DNA of 64,000 bases, taken from Pseudomonadota bacterium (GTDB taxonomy: Bacteria; Pseudomonadota; Gammaproteobacteria; Burkholderiales; Thiobacillaceae). A program made the position numbers and the translations under genes. This document shows, piece by piece, positions 9,299-16,110 of this stretch. The DNA lies in the NCBI GenBank assembly GCA_021811235.1, contig JAJZPG010000012.1, positions 25,553 to 89,552 of the forward strand, written 5' to 3'. Position 1 is the first letter of the stretch; the number at the start of each line of letters is the position of its first letter. The notes under the pieces are model-generated. The model made no database searches, had not been told where the DNA came from, and saw nothing but the letters and a program-made list of their open reading frames with translations.

Positions 9299-9788
9299 GG
9301 TTTTGGCTCCTACAAATCGCTGTGGTGACGTTAAACACGGAGAGTGGCTCGATTAATGATGTCAGCCCGACTTCAGGCGTGACATGCGGTAAACATCAAC
9401 GGCTCGGGGATTATTCCGTTGGGGCCGCACAGATCCCCTGTGTGCGGGATGGGTAACGACGCCAGCATCGTCCAGGCGAACGACGAACGGGTAGCCCCTG
9501 TCGCTGTTCACCCCGCTGCGCTGGATCGAACTGTCGGATGTCCTGAGGGATGTCGAAGGCGACCGCTCTGAAGAGTGGCCGTTCTGTTGTGCGGGGCCTC
9601 GCGGGCGCTGCAGTGGCATCTTGGGGGCACGCAGGGGAGTGCGGGCATCCAGGGACGGGCGCGCCATCGACTAAAATTTTGTCTGTGGGAGTCGTGCGAC
9701 CGTTTTCGCCGTACCCGGAACCGTGGCGACCCGACCTAGTCCAGGCGAGGGAGGCCACTCCGATGAATCGAATAGAGGATTCCGCACC
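9299..9788. other. 490-bp stretch with no convincing gene
   Basis: This spacer separates the divergent secreted-protein gene and pssA. It keeps open frames on both strands because of its GC content, but none shows a signal peptide, a recognisable domain or a good ribosome site. It must hold the promoters for both neighbours; an AT-rich patch at about 9670-9680 is the likeliest site for pssA. A decayed gene cannot be excluded. Confidence 0.4.
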
Positions 9789-10409
9789 ATGAAACAAGGC
9801 AAGCATCTCACGATGATCCGCAGTTTTCATCTCGCAGACTGGCTGACCCTGGGCAATGCAGTGTGCGGAGTCGGCGCGCTGTTTGCCGTGATGGGCTATC
9901 TGCAGGGCCAGGGCGTACAGCACCTGTTCCTTGCCTGTGTGCTGGTCGCGCTGGCGTTTGTATTCGATGTTTTCGATGGCCGGGTTGCGCGTTGGCGGCA
10001 GCAAACCTCTTTGCTGGGGCGGGAGCTGGATTCCCTGGCCGATGTGATCTCCTTTGGCGTTGCGCCGGCAATCATCGCCTATGGCGCCGGCATGGACGGG
10101 CTTTGGGATCGCGTGATCCTGCTCTATTTCGTCGCGTGCGGCGTGAGCCGTCTTGCCCGCTACAACATTACTGCCGAGGCTTTGGCGCAAGGCGGCGACA
10201 AGGTGAAGTATTTCGAGGGGACACCGATTCCCAGCGCCTTGTTGCTGGTCATCGTCATCGCCATTGCCGCTGCGAACGGCGCGATTGGACGTGATCTCTG
10301 GTTCGGGACGATCACCATTGGCCCCTGGCAGTTCCATCCCTTGGTGTCGATGTTCGCGGTGTCTGGCTCGTTGATGATCAGCCGGACGCTGCACATTCCG
10401 AAGTTCTGA
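9789..10409 (+). CDS. pssA: CDP-diacylglycerol--serine O-phosphatidyltransferase
   Basis: This 206-residue integral membrane enzyme makes phosphatidylserine, the precursor of phosphatidylethanolamine. The CDP-alcohol phosphatidyltransferase motif D-G-x2-A-R-x8-G-x3-D-x3-D is complete in FDGRVARWRQ...LLGRELDSLAD. Five to six membrane segments follow. The ATG at 9789 was chosen because the frame upstream has no conserved residues. In many betaproteobacteria pssA is linked to psd, ilvC or leuA; here it stands alone between a secreted protein and the pyruvate dehydrogenase operon. Confidence 0.88.
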   Translation: MKQGKHLTMIRSFHLADWLTLGNAVCGVGALFAVMGYLQGQGVQHLFLACVLVALAFVFDVFDGRVARWRQQTSLLGRELDSLADVISFGVAPAIIAYGAGMDGLWDRVILLYFVACGVSRLARYNITAEALAQGGDKVKYFEGTPIPSALLLVIVIAIAAANGAIGRDLWFGTITIGPWQFHPLVSMFAVSGSLMISRTLHIPKF

Positions 10410-10453
10410 GTCGTGCCGACAGACACGCTGCCGCATGGGCAGCCGTCCAAAAT

Positions 10454-10481
10454 AAAAAGGGCTGCCCAGGCAGCCCTTTTT
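10454..10481. terminator. bidirectional intrinsic terminator
   Basis: AAAAA-GGGCTGCC-CA-GGCAGCCC-TTTTT: an 8-bp GC-rich stem flanked by A and T tracts on either side, placed between the convergent pssA and the E2-E3 fusion gene. The symmetric tracts let it stop transcription from both directions. Confidence 0.9.
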
Positions 10482-10501
10482 ACATAGACGCGCGACGAGG
10501 C

Positions 10502-13500
10502 TTATTTCTTCGCCGTGCGCCGCAGGCGATTGAGCAGCCTGCGCGCCAGTTCGCCGAACAGTTCGGTCTGCGTCGGGTGCGGAAAGATCGCCTTGGCAAC
10601 CTGGGTCAGCGTCATCTCGCCGGCCACCATCATCACGCCGATGCCGATCAGGGTGTCGGTGTGGTCGGCGAGGTAGTGCACGCCGATGATGCGGCCGGTG
10701 GCCTTGTCGGCGACCAGCTTGATCATGCCCTCGGTCTCGCCGGTGATCATCGCCTTGGCGTCGATGCTCATCGGCATCTTGGCTTCCACCGCGTCGATGC
10801 CCTTGGCCTTGGCCTGCGCGACCGACAGGCCGACGAAACCGGCCTGCGGGCGTGAGAAGGTCACGCCGCAGTCCTTGTCCTGGTCGTACTCGCTCGCATG
10901 GCCGAGCAGGTTGCCGGCGGCGACGCGGCCCTGGGTGGCGGCGGTGTGGGCAAGCATGTAGCCGCCGATGACGTCGCCGACCGCGTAGATGTGCGGGGCG
11001 CTGGTCTGGCAGCGGGCGTCGACCTTGATCGCCGCACCGTCGAGTTCGACGCCGATCTTGTCGAGGTTGAGGCGGCTGGTGTCGGGACGCTTGCCGGTCG
11101 CCATCAGGACGACGTCGCAGTCGAAGGTCGATTCGACGCCTTCCTTGTTCGCGTAGCGCAGCTTCATCGCGCCGGGCGTGCCGCTCGCTTCCTTGATGTC
11201 GGCGCCGGTGACGACGGTGATTTCCTTCTCGAGCGAGGCGATCAGGCTTTTGGCGATCTCGTCCTCGATTTCGGCGAGGATGCGCTCGTTGCGCTCCAGC
11301 ATCAGCACCTCGGTGCCGAAGTCGCGGAAGATCTGCGCCATCTCGACGCCGATGACGCCGCCGCCGACGATGCCGAGCTTCTTCGGCGGGCTGGCGAGGT
11401 TCCAGATGGTGTCGGAGGTGACCACGCCACCGGTCGCCAGGTTCTCGCGCGCGCCGGGGATCGGCGGCACGAAGGCGGGGGCGCCGGTGGCGATGACCGC
11501 GGCGCCGAAGCTGACGGTGTACGGCTCGCCCTCGACCGGGGTGATCTTCAGCGTGTGGGCGTCGACGAATTCGCCGTAGCCTTCGCGCACGTCGATCTTC
11601 ATGCCCTTGTCGGCCTTGAGCGCCATGTCGCCGCGGCTGGTCTGCACCCAGCGGCGATGCTTCTCGACCTGTTCCCAGTTGAGCTTGGGCGTGTTGGTGC
11701 CGTCGACGCCCATCTCGGCGTCGTGCGCGCGGTTGCGGATGACGTCGGCCGCGGCGCGCCAGGCCTTGGACGGGATGCAGCCGCGCCACAGGCATTCTCC
11801 GCCGGGGAAGGGTTCGTTGTTGACCATCATGACCTTGACGCCATGGTCGGCCAGGTCGCGCGCGCAGTCCTCGCCGCCGGGGCCGCCGCCGACCACGACC
11901 ACTTGAACATCCCAGTTGCCTTCGGGGATAGGCGAGACGGCCGGTGCCGCATGGCTGGCCGATGCGGCGGCAGCCGCAGCGACGCTCCCTGACCCCTGAC
12001 CCCCGACCCCTGATCCCTCGCCTGCAATCCAGCCTTCCGGCGCCTCGATGGTCTGTTTCAGCGTGGCCAGATACAGCGCGACGTCGGCGCCGTTCAGCAC
12101 GCGGTGGTCGCCGGTGATGGTGAAGGGCGTGCCCTGCGGGCCGTTGGCGGCGATCGCCAGGATCGCGGCGATGCCGGGGGTGGGGATCGCGGTGAAGTGC
12201 GATACCCCCAGCATGCCCATGTTGGAAATGGTAAAGGTGGGATTGGAATACTCGGCCGGCGCGAGTTTGCGCACCCGTGCACGCTCGACGAGGCCGGTCC
12301 AGTCGCTCTGCAGCGCTTCCAGCGGCTTCTTCTCGATGCCGTGCAGGATCGGCACCACCAGGCCGCCGTCGTTCGACATCACGGCGACGCCGAAGTCGTG
12401 GTTGGCGCGCTCGACCAGCTTGTCGACCGGCTGGTAGGCCCAGTTCATGCGCGGGAATTTCGCCATCGCCACCGAACAGGCCTTGGCGATCGCCACCGTC
12501 ACCGAGACCTTCTTCGCCTTGGCGGCGGCGGTCAGCGCGGCGGTGTCGATGTTCACCGTGACGTTGAAGGTCGGCAGCGTGAGCGAGGCGGTCATCGCGT
12601 GGCTCACGGCCTTTTCCATCGAGGTCATCGCACGGCCCTGGCCGGGCACGTCGACCTGCGGCAGCGAATGCGCGACCTCCTGCATCGAGGGGCGCGCGCG
12701 CGCGACGTCGGCGGCGACGATCACGCCAGCGGGGCCGCTGCCGGCGAGGCCGGCGATGTTCACGCCGAGCTGCGCCGCGACCTTGCGGGCATAGGGCGAA
12801 GCCGGACGGCCCGGCACGCGTGCGACCGGCGGCTGGTTGCCGCTGGCAGCGACCTGCGCGGGCGCAGCCTTGGGCATGGGGATGTGCGCCGGCTTGTCGG
12901 CCGCATGCGGGGCGACCTTGTGGATGTTCTTGACCTTGTGGTCGGCGGAGAGGGTGACGCCGGTATCGTTCGCTTTCGATGCATCGTCGACGATGAAGGC
13001 CATCGGGTGGCCGACCTCGACCACGCTGCCGACGTCGGCGATGGGGCCGGAGAGGAAGCCCTCCTGGAACACCTCGACGTCCATGATGGCCTTGTCGGTC
13101 TCGACCGTGGCGACGATGTCACCGCGGCGGATGCTGTCGCCCGGCTGCTTCTCCCAGGTGACGACCACGCCTTCGGTCATGGTGTCGGAGAGCTGCGGCA
13201 TCACGATCGGCGTGCCGGCATGGTGCGGGATCATCTCGGTCTGGGCTTTTTCTTCCACCACCTCGTCGGCGGCGATCGCGACGTCGCCCGGGGTGTCGGA
13301 GATGTAGCCGAGCGCAGCGCCTACCGCGATGGTCGCGCCGACGTCAGCCAGCGGGCCGGCCAGATAACCGGCTTTGAACACCTCGACGTCCATGATGGCC
13401 TTGTCGGTTTCGACCGTGGCGACGATGTCGCCGCGCTCGACCTTGTCGCCCGGCTGTTTTTCCCAGGTGACGACCACGCCCTCGGTCATGGTGTCCGAGA

Positions 13501-13531
13501 GCTGGGGCATGGTGATGGCGTAGTGGTTCAT
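10502..13531 (-). CDS. pyruvate dehydrogenase E2-E3 fusion: dihydrolipoyl acetyltransferase joined to dihydrolipoyl dehydrogenase
   Basis: One 1009-residue chain holds two normally separate subunits. Residues 1-80 and 108-185 are lipoyl domains (lysines 44 and 147 in ETDKAIMDVEVF). About 243-280 is the peripheral subunit-binding domain, and about 295-500 the acetyltransferase core (TITGDHRVLNGAD). A Gly/Ser/Ala-rich linker (501-538) is partly made of heptamer repeats. From 540 on is a complete flavin disulfide reductase: VVVVGGGPGGEDCA, redox pair CLWRGC, NAD motif GIVGGGVIGVEMA, and FPHPTQTE with the catalytic His-Glu. It acts in the cytosolic pyruvate-to-acetyl-CoA complex with the E1 genes upstream. 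In the E2 motif Asn replaces the usual Asp (HRVLNG). Confidence 0.92.
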   Translation of the reverse strand: MNHYAITMPQLSDTMTEGVVVTWEKQPGDKVERGDIVATVETDKAIMDVEVFKAGYLAGPLADVGATIAVGAALGYISDTPGDVAIAADEVVEEKAQTEMIPHHAGTPIVMPQLSDTMTEGVVVTWEKQPGDSIRRGDIVATVETDKAIMDVEVFQEGFLSGPIADVGSVVEVGHPMAFIVDDASKANDTGVTLSADHKVKNIHKVAPHAADKPAHIPMPKAAPAQVAASGNQPPVARVPGRPASPYARKVAAQLGVNIAGLAGSGPAGVIVAADVARARPSMQEVAHSLPQVDVPGQGRAMTSMEKAVSHAMTASLTLPTFNVTVNIDTAALTAAAKAKKVSVTVAIAKACSVAMAKFPRMNWAYQPVDKLVERANHDFGVAVMSNDGGLVVPILHGIEKKPLEALQSDWTGLVERARVRKLAPAEYSNPTFTISNMGMLGVSHFTAIPTPGIAAILAIAANGPQGTPFTITGDHRVLNGADVALYLATLKQTIEAPEGWIAGEGSGVGGQGSGSVAAAAAASASHAAPAVSPIPEGNWDVQVVVVGGGPGGEDCARDLADHGVKVMMVNNEPFPGGECLWRGCIPSKAWRAAADVIRNRAHDAEMGVDGTNTPKLNWEQVEKHRRWVQTSRGDMALKADKGMKIDVREGYGEFVDAHTLKITPVEGEPYTVSFGAAVIATGAPAFVPPIPGARENLATGGVVTSDTIWNLASPPKKLGIVGGGVIGVEMAQIFRDFGTEVLMLERNERILAEIEDEIAKSLIASLEKEITVVTGADIKEASGTPGAMKLRYANKEGVESTFDCDVVLMATGKRPDTSRLNLDKIGVELDGAAIKVDARCQTSAPHIYAVGDVIGGYMLAHTAATQGRVAAGNLLGHASEYDQDKDCGVTFSRPQAGFVGLSVAQAKAKGIDAVEAKMPMSIDAKAMITGETEGMIKLVADKATGRIIGVHYLADHTDTLIGIGVMMVAGEMTLTQVAKAIFPHPTQTELFGELARRLLNRLRRTAKK
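11986..12020 (-). repeat. in-frame heptamer array (TCAGGGG type) in the E2/E3 linker
   Basis: On the coding (minus) strand five consecutive 7-mers read GAGGGAT, CAGGGGT, CGGGGGT, CAGGGGT, CAGGGAG. They encode part of the linker around residues 504-516 (GEGSGVGGQGSGS). The phase and core match the intergenic arrays near the four-helix-bundle gene and near asd, but with CAG in place of TAG. Confidence 0.8.
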
Positions 13532-13537
13532 AGGTGC

Positions 13538-13597
13538 TTAGGGGCTAGGATTTAGGGGCTAGGATTTAGGGGCTAGGATTTAGGGGCTAGGGGGCAG
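13538..13597. repeat. left arm of the four-helix-bundle cassette: heptamer array
   Basis: Three perfect 14-bp units TTAGGGGCTAGGAT (13538-13551, 13552-13565, 13566-13579) followed by TTAGGGGCTAGGGGGCAG. Each 14-mer is two 7-mers of the type YTAGGNN. It starts 7 bp upstream of the E2-E3 start codon, so it lies where that gene's ribosome site should be. It contains the stop codon and last residues (LPPSP) of the small gene. It is inverted relative to the array at 13957-13991. Confidence 0.92.
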
Positions 13598-13957
13598 CTT
13601 ACTTTGTAGCGACTTGCGCAAACCCTGCAACATGCGTCCCAACTCGTCAGTGGTGGTAAACAAGGCATCGCGCTGCTCGATGCCCAGATAATTCAAGCGT
13701 GCAGTGAGTTCAATCTGGGTTTCGACCTCTGCCAGTGAGCCCATCGCTATCGACACGAAACGCAAATAATCGCGCGTTGTATTGCGCGCGTGACCCTCTG
13801 CAATATTTGACGGAATGGATACCGCCGCGCGTTGCAACTGATTGGCAAGGGCGTAGAGCTCGATTTGGGGGAAGTTGCGGGTGACGGTGTAAACCGATTC
13901 GGTCAACTGCATCGCCAACTGCCAAACCGACAAGTCGCGATAGCTGAAAACCTCCAC
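13580..13957 (-). CDS. four-helix-bundle protein (23S rRNA intervening-sequence / S23 family)
   Basis: This 125-residue protein has SYRDLSVWQLAMQLTESVYTVT, FPQIELYALANQLQRAAVSIPSNIAEGHAR and RFVSIAMGSLAEVETQIELTARLNYL, the signature of the four-helix-bundle family first described from 23S rRNA intervening sequences and structurally like the Avd protein of diversity-generating retroelements. The family is thought to bind nucleic acid; no biochemical role is established. The start is a GTG directly following the heptamer array, whose GGGGG may act as ribosome site. The stop and last five residues come from the opposite array. It lies inside the pdh operon but has no obvious link with pyruvate oxidation. 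Confidence 0.85.
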   Translation of the reverse strand: MEVFSYRDLSVWQLAMQLTESVYTVTRNFPQIELYALANQLQRAAVSIPSNIAEGHARNTTRDYLRFVSIAMGSLAEVETQIELTARLNYLGIEQRDALFTTTDELGRMLQGLRKSLQSKLPPSP

Positions 13958-13991
13958 CCCCTAGCCCCTAAATCCTAGCCCCTAGCCCCTG
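13957..13991. repeat. right arm of the four-helix-bundle cassette: heptamer array
   Basis: Read on the minus strand: CAGGGGC TAGGGGC TAGGATT TAGGGGC TAGGGGG, five clean 7-mers, inverted relative to the left arm. It fills the space between the E1-beta stop (13995) and the GTG start of the small gene. Confidence 0.92.
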
Positions 13992-13994
13992 CCG

Positions 13995-14978
13995 TTAAGC
14001 CTTGCCGAACATTTTCAACACGGCCTTCACCACGTCCTCGTGATCCGGGATCGTCGCCTTTTCCAGCGTGTGGTTGTAAGGCTGCGGCACCAGTGCCGAA
14101 TGCACGCGCACCGGCGCGGCATCCAGTTCGAAGAAGCATTCCTCGTTGATGATGGCGATCACCTCGGAGCCGACGCCGACCGGGGCTTCGTCTTCCTCGG
14201 CGATGACGGCGCGGTGGGTCTTGCTGACCGAGGCCTTGATGCCTGCGCGGTCGAGCGGGGCGAGCGAGTAGAGGTCGACGACCTCGGCCGAGATGCCGTA
14301 CTGCTTGTCGAGGATCTCAGCGGCCTTCAGGCACCAGTGCACCGAGATGTTGTAGCCGAACAGCGTGACGTCGGTGCCGGCGCGCGCGATTTCCGAGCCT
14401 TCCAGCGGGTGGAAGTATTCGCCGTCCGGGACTTCGCCCTTCATGTTGTACATCAGCTCGTGTTCGTTGATGAACACAGGGTCGTCGCAGCGGATCGCCG
14501 ACTTCAGCAGACCGTAGGCCTGCTTGGGATTCGACGGCGTGACCACGCGCAGGCCCGCGATGCCCATGAACACCTTTTCCATGCGCGCCGAGTGCTGCGC
14601 GCCGAGCTGGTGCGCAGCGCCACCGGCGGAGCGGAACACGCACGGCGCGGTCAGCTGGCCGCCCGACATGTAGCGCACCTTGGCGGCGGAGTTGAACATC
14701 TGGTCCATCGCCAGCCAGGCGAAGTTGACCGACATGATCTCGACGATCGGACGCACGCCGAGGAAGGAGGCGCCGACCGCCAGGCCGGTGAAGCCGCCTT
14801 CGGAAATCGGGGTGTCCATCACGCGCAGCGGGCCGTATTTTTCGTACAGGCCCTTGGTCGCCTTGTAGGTGCCGCCGGCGACGCCGATGTCTTCGCCCAT
14901 GCAGATGACCAGCGGGTCACGTGCCATTTCTTCGTCGTGGGCGCGCTGGATCGCTTCCCAGTACATGATGTTTGCCAT
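13995..14978 (-). CDS. pdhB: pyruvate dehydrogenase E1 component, beta subunit
   Basis: This 327-residue transketolase-fold subunit pairs with the alpha subunit to decarboxylate pyruvate and acetylate the lipoyl domains. Recognised segments: ICMGEDIGVAGGTYKATKGL (thiamine activation Glu), RVMDTPISEGGFTGLAVGA, FRSAGGAAHQLGAQHS, VVTPSNPKQAYGLLKSAI and the C-terminal domain with AEVVDLYSLAPLD and VIAEEDE. The two-chain E1 is notable because most betaproteobacteria use the single-chain AceE. It starts 19 bp after the alpha-subunit stop; the heptamer cassette separates it from the E2-E3 gene. Confidence 0.93.
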   Translation of the reverse strand: MANIMYWEAIQRAHDEEMARDPLVICMGEDIGVAGGTYKATKGLYEKYGPLRVMDTPISEGGFTGLAVGASFLGVRPIVEIMSVNFAWLAMDQMFNSAAKVRYMSGGQLTAPCVFRSAGGAAHQLGAQHSARMEKVFMGIAGLRVVTPSNPKQAYGLLKSAIRCDDPVFINEHELMYNMKGEVPDGEYFHPLEGSEIARAGTDVTLFGYNISVHWCLKAAEILDKQYGISAEVVDLYSLAPLDRAGIKASVSKTHRAVIAEEDEAPVGVGSEVIAIINEECFFELDAAPVRVHSALVPQPYNHTLEKATIPDHEDVVKAVLKMFGKA

Positions 14979-14997
14979 GCTGTTTATTCCTTAAACC

Positions 14998-15999
14998 TTA
15001 AGCGGCTTTGCCCGTGAGCCACGGGAGCTGGGTGTCGCGGTCGGCGAGAACGTATTTCTCGAGATCCTCGACGCGGGGTTCGGGGGACTCTTCGGCGAAC
15101 TTGATCACTTCGTTCTCGATGTAGGCGTCGGTTTCCTTCTCGATCGCCTCGAATTCGGCCATGGTGATGGCCTTCTCGGCGATCAGGCGGTCGCGCAGGA
15201 TGAAGATCGGGTCACGCTGCTTCCACAGTTCCTCCTCCTCGCGCGAACGATAGCCGCGCGAGTCGGACATCGAGTGGCCGCGGTAGCGGTAGGTCATCAG
15301 TTCGAGGAAGAAGGGGCCGTTGCCCGCACGCACGTGGTCGACCGCCTTGCGCGCGTGCTCGTAGACGATTTCGATGTCCTGGCCGTCGCATTCGTCGGCC
15401 GGAATGTTGTAGGCGGCGACGCGCTTGTGCTGGTGCACCACGGCGGTCGAACGCTCGATCGAGGTGCCGATGCCGTACAGGTTGTTTTCGCACACGAACA
15501 GCACCGGCAGTTTCCACAGCGCGGCCATGTTCAGGGTTTCGTGGAAGGTGCCCTGGTTGTTGGCGGCATCACCGAGAAAGCAGATGGCGATCTCGTCGCC
15601 GCCCTTCAGCTGGATCGCCTTGGCGATGCCGGCCGCCAGCGGGAAGGGGCCGCCGACCAGTGCGTAACCGCCCATGAAGCGCTTGCCGGCATCGAAGATG
15701 TGCATCGAGCCGCCGCGTCCCTTGCTTGATCCGGTTTCCTTGCCGTACAGCTCGGCCATCACTTCCTTGGGCTCGGCGCCGCACTTGATCGCGTGGACGT
15801 GGTCGCGGTAGCCGGTGATCACGTAGTCGTGGCCGGGGCGCGCGGCTTCCATCACGCCGTTGCAGCAGGCTTCCTGCCCGGGATAGAGGTGGAGAAAACC
15901 GCCGATCTTGCGTTCGATGTAGGCCTGATAGCAGCGCTCTTCAAAACGGCGGTGCAACACCATTTCGCGCAGCACACGTTTCTTGTCTTCAATCTTCAT
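14998..15999 (-). CDS. pdhA: pyruvate dehydrogenase E1 component, alpha subunit
   Basis: This 333-residue thiamine-diphosphate enzyme subunit is the first gene of the operon. Conserved segments are RRFEERCYQAYIERKIGGFLHLYPGQEA, MAELYGKETGSSKGRGGSMH, GGYALVGGPFPLAAGIAKA, and the cofactor motif GDAANNQGTFHE...FVCENN, with GDA where many relatives have GDG. RYRGHSMSD holds the phosphorylation-loop equivalent. The start is the conserved MKIEDKKRVLREMV. It is divergent from the M17 aminopeptidase, so the operon promoter lies within the 111-bp spacer. Confidence 0.94.
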   Translation of the reverse strand: MKIEDKKRVLREMVLHRRFEERCYQAYIERKIGGFLHLYPGQEACCNGVMEAARPGHDYVITGYRDHVHAIKCGAEPKEVMAELYGKETGSSKGRGGSMHIFDAGKRFMGGYALVGGPFPLAAGIAKAIQLKGGDEIAICFLGDAANNQGTFHETLNMAALWKLPVLFVCENNLYGIGTSIERSTAVVHQHKRVAAYNIPADECDGQDIEIVYEHARKAVDHVRAGNGPFFLELMTYRYRGHSMSDSRGYRSREEEELWKQRDPIFILRDRLIAEKAITMAEFEAIEKETDAYIENEVIKFAEESPEPRVEDLEKYVLADRDTQLPWLTGKAA

Positions 16000-16110
16000 T
16001 CGGTTACCCTTGTTGGATGGGGCGGAAAATGCGCTGGAAAAAAATCAAACGCGCAATTATCCGGGAAACCCCGCCGCCCATCAAGAAAACGCCCCGCACA
16101 AGGAATCGAG

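Larger units (their letters stand above)
13538..13991 (-). mobile_element. putative four-helix-bundle cassette bounded by inverted heptamer arrays
   Basis: A 454-bp unit made of one small gene whose start codon abuts one array and whose stop lies inside the other. The arms are inverted copies of the same YTAGGNN heptamers. It interrupts the pyruvate dehydrogenase operon between E1-beta and the E2-E3 gene without breaking either. No transposase, recombinase or target duplication is visible, so mobility is inferred from architecture and from related elements elsewhere in the window. Confidence 0.5.

Noticed and set aside
9362..9667. A 101-codon frame in the spacer before pssA
   Set aside because: No signal peptide, domain or ribosome site; it may be a decayed gene but cannot be supported.
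9411..11795. A 794-codon open frame on the minus strand across pssA and the E2-E3 gene
   Set aside because: Its composition is low-complexity Arg-rich and it crosses a strong terminator; it is a frame shadow of the E2-E3 gene.
13538..13597. The tandem 14-bp units considered as a CRISPR array
   Set aside because: Units are contiguous with no spacers and no cas genes lie nearby.
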